Assembly: GCA_963691705.1 (NCBI GenBank)
Contig: OY829545.1
Span: forward strand, 30,491,475-30,555,474
DNA length: 64,000 nt
Direction: 5' to 3'
Origin: Viola odorata
Taxonomy: Eukaryota; Streptophyta; Magnoliopsida; Malpighiales; Violaceae
In this document: positions 21,530 through 30,719 of the stretch, piece after piece
How positions within the stretch are numbered: the stretch's first letter is position 1
Layout: the number at the start of each line of letters is the position of its first letter
The notes under the pieces: model-generated
Seen by the model: the letters and a program-made list of their open reading frames with translations, nothing else
Databases searched by the model: none
What the model was told of the DNA's origin: nothing
Translations under genes and position numbers: made by a program

Positions 21530-23098
21530 ATGACTGAACTGGCCAAGACCGATGAAGCACTAATGGCTAGAATCGCAGAGTTAGAGGAGCAAGTTAGGAT
21601 CACTACAGAAAGAGCCACCAGGGCCGAAAAGGAAAGAGATGAAGCTGTCACCGAAGTGCCACCAGGTTTTGATCTCCCTCAAACAAAAAGACCTCTCTCT
21701 TCGCTCACCGTCATAGGACCTTCCGTACTCCCACCACTTTCTACCCCCCCGGGCCATTGGAGATGGGATAATCCCTTCACTGTACCCATCACTGCACATC
21801 CTACAGTTAAGGCGGGTGAAGAGATCTCCCCGTCGCTTCAGCACCTTTCAATCAACCCTGCTGTGGACCCCAGCAAGAGTCAAGCCCACCTAGAGGCTTT
21901 GTATCTCCCTCCTATTCCTCCAAGCACAATTCTCGGACCTGTGGGAACTCAGCTCCTCACTTTCAACCCAGCACAACCTCAGTTTTCATCAGAACCTATG
22001 CTGCCCTTCGGTTCTAACCCCATCAGGGCCGAGGAACCGAAAAGTGACAGACTGAATCTTCTCGAGGAAAGACTCAGAGCAATCGAAGGGGCCGATCCAT
22101 TTGATCCCACTGGTCCCGCCGATATGTGTATGGTCCCCGGGATCGTTATACCTCCGAAGTACAAGATCCCTGACTTCGAAAAGTATACTGGGGAAGAGTG
22201 CCCAAAGACCCACCTCAGAGCATACTGCAATAAGATGGCCGAGATGATCCACAACGAGCCGTTGTTGATACATCTATTCCGAGAAAGCTTGACCAAGCAC
22301 GCCCTAACTTGGTATATGGGTCTAGACAGAGCCAGGATCAGGACATGGAGAGACCTGTCCGATGCCTTCTACAGGCAATACAAATTCAACTTGGAAGTTG
22401 CACCAGACCGTTCTGATCTACAGGATCTAGAGAAGAGGACTGACGAATCGGTGAAGACTTACGCTCAGAGGTGGAGAGGGCTAGCATCTAGAATTTCTCC
22501 TCCGCTAAATGACAAAGAACTCTCGTCAATTTTCATAAACACTTTCAAGGCTCCCTACTACACCTATCTTATATCCAATCCATCAAATAACTTTTCTGAC
22601 ATAGTCACGGTGGCTGAGAGAGTTGAACAAGGAATTAAATCCGGGAGGATCACCGCTTCCACACCAGAAGAAACGCTTAAAGGAGCACCTATCATGAAGG
22701 AAGATGTCATCTTTGTCTCCTCGGGACCTAGTAACCGGCGACCTTCCCCATCGCCTCCACCACATATCCCACAAAAGAACCAACACACCCACTGGAACAG
22801 GAAACCGCTACCACCTCTTCCCATTCCTTTAGAGGAAATTTACGAGTATCTCTTGGCAGCCGGGCAAATTGCGCCAATCCCGATTCAGCCTATACAACCT
22901 CCTTACCCGAAGTGGTACAACCCTATTGCTAGATGCACGTACCACGCCGGAGCTCAAGGCCACGCCATAGAAGACTGCTCTGCCCTTAGAGGAAAGGTTG
23001 ATCGCTTGATCAAGAACAAATGCATCTCTTTCGAAGGTTCTAGCATGACCATCAACCCTATTCCAAATCATACTTTGGGTAGTGGAAGGATGATATAG
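21530..23098 (+). CDS. Gag polyprotein of element A (Ty3/gypsy Tat type)
   Basis: 522 codons from the first ATG. Gag builds the virus-like particle that packages the RNA. After a short coiled coil and a Pro-rich linker, the retrotransposon gag domain spans about residues 200-370 (VIPPKYKIPDFEKYTGEECP, HALTWYMGL, LSDAFYRQYKFN, RTDESVKTYAQRWRGLA). Near the C terminus is a Cys/His cluster of zinc-knuckle type (CTYHAGAQGHAIEDC). No protease follows. The original start was probably at 21467, in the same frame: there A reads ATAGCTCCTCGG where B reads ATGGCTCCTAGG, and A also has a TGA at 21524-21526. The present frame therefore lacks about 20 N-terminal residues and may be translated less well. 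Confidence 0.85.
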   Translation: MTELAKTDEALMARIAELEEQVRITTERATRAEKERDEAVTEVPPGFDLPQTKRPLSSLTVIGPSVLPPLSTPPGHWRWDNPFTVPITAHPTVKAGEEISPSLQHLSINPAVDPSKSQAHLEALYLPPIPPSTILGPVGTQLLTFNPAQPQFSSEPMLPFGSNPIRAEEPKSDRLNLLEERLRAIEGADPFDPTGPADMCMVPGIVIPPKYKIPDFEKYTGEECPKTHLRAYCNKMAEMIHNEPLLIHLFRESLTKHALTWYMGLDRARIRTWRDLSDAFYRQYKFNLEVAPDRSDLQDLEKRTDESVKTYAQRWRGLASRISPPLNDKELSSIFINTFKAPYYTYLISNPSNNFSDIVTVAERVEQGIKSGRITASTPEETLKGAPIMKEDVIFVSSGPSNRRPSPSPPPHIPQKNQHTHWNRKPLPPLPIPLEEIYEYLLAAGQIAPIPIQPIQPPYPKWYNPIARCTYHAGAQGHAIEDCSALRGKVDRLIKNKCISFEGSSMTINPIPNHTLGSGRMI

Positions 23099-24699
23099 GG
23101 CTCGGCCATTTGCTTGAAGAAGTCTGGAGGGGGGGGGGGGGGGGGCTCTGCGTAATTAGACCGCCGCCACGCTTCCTGATGTCTCTTTGTAATATGTATG
23201 CATGTTTTGTTTATAGGGACTTGCGTTCCCCTTTGGTTTAAAAATAAATAAATATAGTTAACCCCCTCTTCGAGCGTCTTGTACTATTCGCGTTTCAGGA
23301 TAAATGTTGATTCAGTGGGTTTTTGATAAACCCTATGTCTTTACCGATAAAGAAAGTATCACCACAACTAAGAATGAGGTTGGGATTCCACGCAAATCGG
23401 TCCATTTAAGAGAAAGGGCGGAAAAGGAGATAGTCCCTCATCAGGAGAAGTCTGGGGGGCAAGTAATGAAGTTCCAAAGAATGGTGATCCAAAAACACAA
23501 AACTCAAACGCACGCCATAGTCGAGCCTACGACTTTAAACAAGGGCACTTCGTGGGAGGCAACCCACGTGTTCTTTTCAATTACTCTATCTTTCATTAAT
23601 TTTAAATTCAACATCTTGGGATACCTTTTCCCTATGAATTTATTATTTAACTGTCTCTTCATTTCAGGTGCAACGAGACTTGTAAACATGGGGGCAAGCA
23701 AATGAAGTGACGACCAAAAGAAGGCGTTGAAAAATGTCAAAGCTCATTTTTCAGGGAAGTTGTCCTTTTACATTTTTGCAATTTTCGTTTCCGCATTTTC
23801 TGTTTTTGCAATTTACGTTTCCACGATTTATGTTGTTGCAAGAGTGTGTGCGTCATGTCTGCTAAGGTTCTTAGTTTTTGAAAAAAAAAAAAAAAAAAAA
23901 AAAGAGAAATAAAGGCATAGTCGCTTGGCTTGAAAATCCCACGTTTTGAACGTTTTTTTCAAGCATATTCATCACTTTATCACGACATGGATGACTTGTG
24001 CGTTCATTAGAAATTATATGAAACATACATGATTTTGTCTGTTAGCTCTTATATCCATGGCACGTCTAGACGTAAGCAATCACAAAACATATCCCTGTGA
24101 GTATTTTGGGCCTTCACGCTTTGTTTCTTTCATGAGTGTAAGTGCATGACTAGATACTAGTTGAATTCGCATAATATCCAGGGTACATGCGCCATTAGAC
24201 ATGGGATAACTATAAAGTGACATGGGACTTTTACTATTTTCTCCACTTTTTTCGTTTTTTCCCTCTTTCCACCATATATGTCATCACTCCCCAAACCGTG
24301 AATATCACTCATACCCCGGGAGCCAAAGAGCAGTTTCAGCTAAAATCGCCAGCCGGAAGTAAAAGTACGTCGAGTCCAAGAGCACGATGAAAGAGACGGA
24401 AAAGGTCACCAGGAGATTGCTAAGGACCATCACCGAAGAAGCAGCAACGACGAAGGCCGAGGCCCCAAGACAAAAGGGGGAGAGATCAAGACGAAGGCTG
24501 TGCTTGCTCTGCTCTGTTGCATTTTCAAATCAAATCAAAAAGGGGAGGGATATATATAAAAAAAAACAATAATAAAAAAAAATTAATTAATAATAAAGGG
24601 GAAAAAGAGAGAAAAAAAAAAGAAAAAAGAGAGAAGGGAAAAAGGAAAAGAAAAGAAAAGAAAGAAAATGCCCAGAGACCTTTGAAGAATACAAACAAT

Positions 24700-24960
24700 C
24701 GAAGAGCCAAAGCAATCACAGCCCGAGGACAACTCAATTCGAGAAATCTCGAAGAAAACTTTCCCCAGCGAACTCGAGTAAAAAGGCCCAAGGCCAACTC
24801 GAGAAATATCAAAGCATCCTTCCCCAATAAAGTCAAGCAAAAGAGGCCCAAGGCCAACTCAAGAAACCTCAAAGCAAGCATCCCTAGTGAGAACCCGAGA
24901 AGAAAAAGGGCCCCCAGGCCAACTCAAGTAGTAAGGCGCAAAAGGAACAGCGACGACGCT
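24700..24960 (+). repeat. AACTC(G/A)AGAAA-type tandem repeat, element A
   Basis: About four degenerate units of roughly 60 bp with GGCCCAAGGCCAACTC(G/A)AG and CTTCCCCAG as anchors. The same repeat is longer in element B (58060-58460). Confidence 0.7.
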
Positions 24961-25699
24961 CCCCAATGAAGACTCAAGAAAAGGCCCCCTAGCCAAAGGG
25001 AAAGCACCCCCAGCAAGGATCCCAGAGCTCACGCACTCTGTCAAGCAAGCATCCCCAGCAAAAAGCGAAAAGACTCGCGCACCTCGCCCTCATCCTGGCC
25101 AATTAGCAAAGCATCACTCATCAAAAGCCTTCCAACTCCTCAACAAAGCAATTTTTCCCAAAACAAACTCCTTTCCGGACTTTTCATGTCCTTTCATTCT
25201 TTTCCGTAAAAGTCCCATCGATTATTAGAACGCCCATGCATGTGCATCTTCATTCGAAGTATATTCACTCGGATTGACATTGCGAACTGTAAATTATGTA
25301 TCATGTTAGTTGCATCTTTATGAGTGTAAAACACTTAGCCTTGTTCCAGAGCGTGAGTGCAAACACTAATATCAAGTGAGGATTGCTTACGGCTGCAAGT
25401 TGTGGGAAAGTCTTGTCCTTGAGGTCGTTATTTCTTGAACAAGACGTAGACGTTATCTAGACTTGAATCAATCATGTTCATATAATGAAAACTGAACGAA
25501 CATTTTATCCAAAAAAGAGAAAAAGGCCTTGAATTTATTTTCTTAAACAAAGAAATCATTTTCATTCCAAACAAAAAACTTGGGGGCAAGCCATGGGTTA
25601 AAGGTAGGAATATTTGATATTTCTCATAGGTCAATTGCTCTCTCCTTTTTCTATATGTTGCTACTTTGTATTTGCTTCCTTCCAATTTGCAGGACACAG

Positions 25700-25930
25700 A
25701 TATGCTCCAGTGAAACCTCAACCATGGGTCTTCGATGACAACATCGTTGTAAAGCCCTCGCCTTGGATTTTCATCAAAATCCAATCAAACGTCGAATGGA
25801 GAACATCACCACTCCTCAACCATGGGTCTTCGATGACAACATCGTTATAAAGCCCTCGCCATCTTGGATTTTCATCAAAATACAATCAGCATCGAATGGA
25901 GTACGCTCCCTCACATTCAAATCAACTTCG
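25700..25930 (+). repeat. Duplicated CAACCATGGGTCTTCGATGA block, element A
   Basis: Two copies, about 95 bp apart, of a block running through ACAACATCGTT and AAAGCCCTCGCC to TTTTCATCAAAAT. Present also in element B at 59180-59350. It lies within an exon-like module bounded by an acceptor at 25692 and a GTAAG donor at 25994. Confidence 0.75.
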
Positions 25931-26039
25931 CGTGGCGGATCACGCTCCCTCACGGTCGACCACTCTCCATTTCAATTCGTACAGTAAGTTCAAGGTAAGA
26001 CTCGCTTTCCCTCCACATCGTGTCTTAAAGAGTTGTGTT

Positions 26040-26905
26040 CAGGTCACGTCCCCACATCTTGTCTGTCTAGCGTTGTGTTTAGGTCACGTCCCCACATCGT
26101 GTCTTAAAGAGTTGTGTTCAGGTCACGTCCCCACATCTTGTCTGTCTAGCGTTGTGTTTAGGTCACGTCCCCACATCGTGTCTTAAAGAGTTGTGTTCAG
26201 GTCACGTCCCCACATCTTGTCTGTCTAGCGTTGTGTTTAGGTCACGCCCCCACATCGTTTCTTAAAGAGTTGTGTTCAGGTCACGTCCCCACATCTTGTC
26301 TGTCTAGCGTTGTGTTCAGGTCACGTCCCCACATCGTGTCCTAAAAAGTTGTGTTCTGGTCACGTCCGCACATGTTGCCTGTTAAGCGTTGTGTCAGGTC
26401 ACGTCCCCATATCGTGTTTTTAATGTTGTGTCAGGTCACGTCCCCACATCGTGTTGTTAGTGTCATGTCTGGTCACGTCCGCACATGTTGTCTGTTAAGC
26501 GTTGTGTCAGGTCACGTCCCCACATCGTGTTTTTAATGTTGTGTCAGGTCACGTCCCCACATCGTGTTGTTAGTGTCATGTCTGGTCACGTCCGCACATG
26601 TTGTCTGTTAAGCGTTGTGTTAGGTCACGTCCCCACATCGTGTTTTTAATGTTGTGTCAGGTCACGTCTCCACATCGTGTTGTTAATGTCATGTCTGGTC
26701 ACGTCCGCACATGTCGTCTGATAATGTTGTGTCTGGTCACGTCCGCACATGTTGTCTGTTAAGCGTTGTGTCAGGTCACGTCCCCACATCGTGTTTTTAA
26801 TGTTGTGTCAGGTCACGTCCCCACATCGTGTTTTTAATGTTGTGTCTGGTCATGTCCGTACATGTCATCTGTTAATGTTGTGTCAGGTCACGTCCCCACA
26901 CCATA
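26040..26905 (+). repeat. 39-40 bp tandem array (GTCACGTCCCCACATC), element A
   Basis: More than twenty units. The first part alternates two subunits (one ending TTGTCTGTCTAGCGTT, one ending GTGTCTTAAAGAGTT); the later part consists of CCGCACATG variants. Units share GTCACGTCC. The homologous array in B (59530-60215) keeps the alternating type longer. Confidence 0.92.
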
Positions 26906-27284
26906 TCTTGAAAATTCATAAACAGTCACCCCGAATATCAAATCAACATCAGGGCAAAGGTATGTTACTGTCAATCAATATCCGAGCAAAGGTACGTTAC
27001 AACTCTCATTTACATAATTCTACATTTCTGCATAATTATTTTCCTCCTCTTAGAGTGGCGTCATTAGGACAAATCATTCATACTCCTGCGAATCGTGCAT
27101 TATCCTTCCGAAGCAACGTCAGTCACATGTCAAGCAATTATCCCCCCAGTGGAGCTGCCATTTACGTTTTCGTAAAAATACCTTCGATTTCTGATAGAGT
27201 AGTTGTCATTTACATTTTCTGCAAATTATGTTTATCTCGATATCTGAATAGATCTAAATTTATATATATCTTTGCAGGATCAAC

Positions 27285-27430
27285 AACCTATCTCCCCCCA
27301 GAGCGACAACAATCTCCTCCTCCCAGAGCGACATCAAGCAAGCACATTTTATCCCCAGTGACAACATCAATCAATCTCCTCCTCCCAGAGCGACATCAAT
27401 CAACTACCTCCTCCCAGAGCGACATCATCA
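27285..27430 (+). repeat. Short CTCCTCCCAGAGCGACATCA repeat, element A
   Basis: About five units of 25-35 bp just before the final donor-like site and hairpin. Greatly expanded in element B at 61350-61860. Confidence 0.8.
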
Positions 27431-27490
27431 CTGTAAGTTTGAGGTAAGAGCTGCCGTGTCGCCAAAATTCGGATATCTAGGGGCAACTGT

Positions 27491-27528
27491 CTTTACTGCT
27501 TATCGAATACTTCGATAAGACAGTAAAG
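27491..27528 (+). other. Hairpin against the polypurine tract, element A
   Basis: CTTTACTGCTTATCGAA pairs with TTCGATAAG plus CAGTAAAG across a TAC loop: 17 base pairs with one bulged A at 27520. The stem ends directly at the polypurine tract. Element B keeps it at 61914-61951 with two mismatches. Confidence 0.85.
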
Positions 27529-27538
27529 AGGGGGCAAT
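27529..27538 (+). other. Polypurine tract of element A
   Basis: AGGGGGCAAT directly before the TG of the 3' LTR; the expected primer site for plus-strand DNA synthesis. Element B has AGGGGGCAAC at 61952-61961. Confidence 0.75.
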
Positions 27539-29476
27539 TGTTGATACCCGAATTTTGACGCCATTTTAAACTAATTTTAGCATTTCTGTTATTTACTTAA
27601 TTTACTGTCCTTTTTAGATAATTTACTATTGCTAGCATTTCTAAATTTTTCCATTGCATTTTAGCATCATCGTTAGCATCGTCAGCTTTCGAAATCGCGT
27701 TTTTGATTTTCTCGGCATGTATTTTCATTATTATTATCATTATTATTTTTAGCCTTAAAAACTACATTTTTGACTATCCGGCAGTCATTTGCTAGTTTTT
27801 CCTTCGTTTTAGGCCATCACATGAATTTTAGGATTTTTAATGTTTTAGCACATTTTTAGTATTTTTATTATTTTATTATTATTTTCATTCGAGCTGTTAT
27901 TGGACCCGAGTAAGTCCGCTCGGACAATAGCCTGACTTTAAAATGTTTTCCATCAACTAGTTGCTAGATTTTTTTCTGGTCGCAACGGTCTACAGCGATT
28001 CGTGTAATTTTCGGCGTAACGTTATTATTTTTCCGTTCAAACGTTTCACGTTTTTGAAAGCGAAAATAAACACGTTACACGAGAAATTCTCGTCATTCGC
28101 TGTAGACGGTTAAGCCTGTCATATTTTTCTCTACGCGCCAGTACCTTCGGCTCGAAAAGTCGGAACGTTTGCACGCGGGAACCAGCTCGAGGCCATTTAA
28201 ATCAGATAAAAGGCCATTTGATCATGGCCATTGATCTGGTCAACCAAGGAAAGTGAACCAGATCAATGACCCTTGAATTAATGTGCATAATGCACATGCA
28301 CAGTGCACACACGAGCAAGGCCACGAAGTCCTCGCCCGAGCCACCTGCTCCCTAGCTCCCTATCCCTCCGCCATCATCAAGGCTCCCCTAGCCCAGCCAG
28401 CACACGCTCCCGGCCACCACGCGCAGCTCCTTCGCCCGGCCATCCACGCGACCTTTGGCTATAAATAGCCACCACCCTTCAACGCGCAAGAGGTCCGAAT
28501 TTTGGCAAGAAAAACAACACTGCTCTCTCCCCATTTTTTCGGTCCAATTCCTGCACTCCTGAACCCCATTCGCTCACCCTCACTCTCATTCATCGCCGTC
28601 GTCCGCCGGCAGCACCACCGCTGTTAATTTCAAGCTTCGCTCGAAAGTACACCTTTCGAGTCCTTTTTATTTATTCAACGCTTTTCGCAAATATCAATCG
28701 TATGCATGATATATAGAACTGCTAGAATTAAAATCAACCCACATGAACAACGTGTTTAAAGAGTTGCTTAAAATGCCGTGTTCATATGATTTTAAATTCT
28801 CGCTTACATTGACTGCATGTACATGGGGACTTTCGATCCTACATCAATTTTCCACTTTAAAATCAATCATTTAAATTTGTACTCTGTTAGCAATCCATGT
28901 TAGGATCACATAGTAATTAATTTAATCATGCATGGCCCGATGATGAAAAAAAGAGGGCGCTCATTCAGTCTTACGGAAAATTCAGTCCCATTACATCACG
29001 GTCAGGAATAATCAATCGATCTTGATAAACGGTAACCCCGTCCGAAAGATCTTTTTATTATTCCTGAACGGTCACGATCATAGAAAAGGCTAAAGTGACG
29101 ATTCCTCTGAGGGCCCCCTTTTTCAAAACGCATTTTATCAAACCCCTTTTTCAAAACACATTTTATCAAACACCTTTTTAAACACCTCTCTCATCAACCG
29201 GTAACCATTTTCGGATGTGACTCGGGTGCCTAACACCTTCCTGAGTCCATAATACGACCCCGAAGCTTTGTTTGGGGTCCAGACCCCTTTTTTGTGCCTT
29301 TAGTTTTTTTTACTTATTATATTTCCTATGCCATGACGATTAGGGTTCCCTAAGCCTAGCAACCAAATTAGGGTGGCGACTTCATTGCATGCTGCTAGGC
29401 GTCCTTTTACGCCGAGCATCTGAAGGTCTCAAATTTCGTTGCACACTCGCGAATTTTTAATTTTCGGGGCGCGACA
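27539..29476 (+). repeat. 3' LTR of element A
   Basis: 1,938 bp, same ends and TATA box (28459-28468) as the 5' LTR. Differences are scattered substitutions and few indels, and one arm of the 15-bp inverted repeat has a mismatch here. It ends at CA followed by the CTAAT target duplication. Confidence 0.93.
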
Positions 29477-29505
29477 CTAATTTTATTTAATTATCTCTTT
29501 TTCAG

Positions 29506-29603
29506 ATCCTGAATCACAACAATCGTTAAGTATGTGCGATCCGGAAACTGATGAGGAAGCAGATGTAGTAACTCGAGCACGATTGTTTGCAATTTGGATT
29601 TGA
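29506..29603 (+). other. Exon-like coding remnant inside the hAT element
   Basis: After a good acceptor (TTATCTCTTTTTCAG) an open frame of 32 codons runs to TGA at 29601-29603. The product is acidic then basic (MCDPETDEEADVVTRARLF). This could be the last exon of a captured gene or of the element's own ancestral transposase. I do not recognise the family. Confidence 0.35.
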
Positions 29604-29945
29604 GTTAATTGTCAATTTGATAATAAGTTTGAAGATTTGTAATGACTTGAATTTTAGTATATTTGGATATTTTTTAATTTAATTCATGTAGACTTTGATT
29701 GTGTGCTTAAACTTTTATTTTCGAAGTTCTTTAAGGTGCCTACACAGAAACCTTCCGGGTTTTTTTTCTTCCATTAATGGATATTCACGGATATCCATTA
29801 AGGATGGATAGTTAGTGGTATGGATATGGTTTGCCTAATGTAAAAATAAATGGTAATGGTATGGATATGGTGAAAATTAAATGGTATGGATACGGTTTAG
29901 GTGAATATCGTGGATATCCATTCCATTGCCATCCCTATTTGGCAA

Positions 29946-30719
29946 CCACTTGTGTACAGTGATACTAACAATCTGGTCCAATCGCTAACTCTGTGACAAC
30001 ATTTTGTGTAGCTGCTACTAATCATGTCACTTTTGACTTTAGTAGCTTGTCCTCTTCTTTTGAGTACAATAAGGTATTAGCCTGCACTTCGTACATATTA
30101 TTACAATTGTTGTTTATTTACAAATGAGTTGAGTGAGTTTGTGTACCAAGTTGATTTTATTTTTATAATTATAATTTACTAAATTTATATTTTTTTAAGT
30201 AGCTAGAATCAATTAATTTTTTGCGTCAATTAAATAGATTTAGTGAGTTTTTTTGCCATCACTTATATTTCTCTTTTTCTACTCCCTCCGTTATCATTTA
30301 GACGTCGTATTTAAGCAAAAAATGCTATACACCCGTTTTACATTTCCAGCTGTTATAATAACTCCCTCATTTTGTCCCACTCTTTACATCCGAAAATAAT
30401 CGTTGTCTTGGTATGTGAGATTATTCTTATCACATGACTTTTCTAGTATAACACATACTTTTTACCACCGATGTTGCCCCATTTTCATTGTTCATTCTTT
30501 TATTAAAAAAATCTATGTACCATTTTTTTCACTTATTCTATTGCTTTAGTTTTTCAATTTTTATTTTACCTATCATTTCTTTAAGATTTGCAGGTTTTAA
30601 TAATTCATTACTTTTTAACATTAAAACTCTAACTATTGTAGGTAGAAGGTCATTGACTAAATATGAAATAATAAATCATACTATTTAAGTGTTTTTTAGA
30701 TCATGATTTTTAGAACCGC
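29946..30719. other. Intergenic; two Stowaway/mariner-like end fragments
   Basis: TACTCCCTCCGTTATCATTT at 30281 and ACTCCCTCATTTTGTCCCAC at 30361 look like left ends of mariner-related elements, but no matching right ends were found. The rest is AT-rich. No gene seen. Confidence 0.4.

Larger units (their letters stand above)
23099..27538 (+). other. Long 3' non-coding region of element A
   Basis: 4.4 kb without pol. It contains a G run (23129-23145), repeated ACTTGGGGGCAAG-like motifs, a purine-rich stretch (about 24540-24670), tandem arrays, a hairpin and the polypurine tract. Several sites match splice consensus: acceptors ending at 23298, 23667, 25692 and 27277, and donors at 25994 and 27444. 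Open frames in this zone follow repeats or low complexity and are not called. Confidence 0.75.
16560..29476 (+). mobile_element. Ogre/Tat-like LTR retrotransposon A (12.9 kb, no pol)
   Basis: Complete element with 5-bp target duplication CTAAT (16555-16559 and 29477-29481). LTRs are 16560-18498 and 27539-29476, each TGTTGATACCCG...GCGCGACA. Order inside: PBS, leader with a small conserved ORF, ORF1 (DUF7745-like plus coiled coil), a spacer with an acceptor-like tract, gag, then 4.4 kb of non-coding DNA with tandem repeats, hairpin and polypurine tract. Protease, reverse transcriptase, RNase H and integrase are all missing, so it is non-autonomous. The extra ORF before gag, the PBS type and the size point to the Ogre branch of Tat (Ty3/gypsy). 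Hand comparison of the first 750 bp of the LTRs shows about 16 differences, so the insertion is fairly young. Confidence 0.93.
15458..29937. mobile_element. hAT-type element, split by retrotransposon A
   Basis: The left end is TAGGGATGACAGTGGATTGG; the right end, inverted, is TAGGGATGGCAATGGAATGG. The flanking 8 bases are TTTGGCAA on both sides (15450-15457 and 29938-29945), a perfect hAT-type target duplication. Subterminal regions hold repeated GGATAT(C)CATT motifs in both orientations. Without the 12.9-kb retrotransposon the element is about 1.56 kb, too short for a full hAT transposase, so it is non-autonomous. It holds a TA microsatellite, a pyrimidine-rich frame near 15741-16064, and one exon-like piece at 29506-29603. 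Confidence 0.9.

Noticed and set aside
24517..24969. Lys/Arg-rich 150-codon frame
   Set aside because: It arises from a purine-rich tract and the tandem array; the counterpart in B is broken differently.
26020..26905. Possible CRISPR-like array
   Set aside because: Regular 39-40 bp units, but there are no unique spacers, and the setting is a plant retrotransposon 3' region; it is an ordinary tandem repeat.
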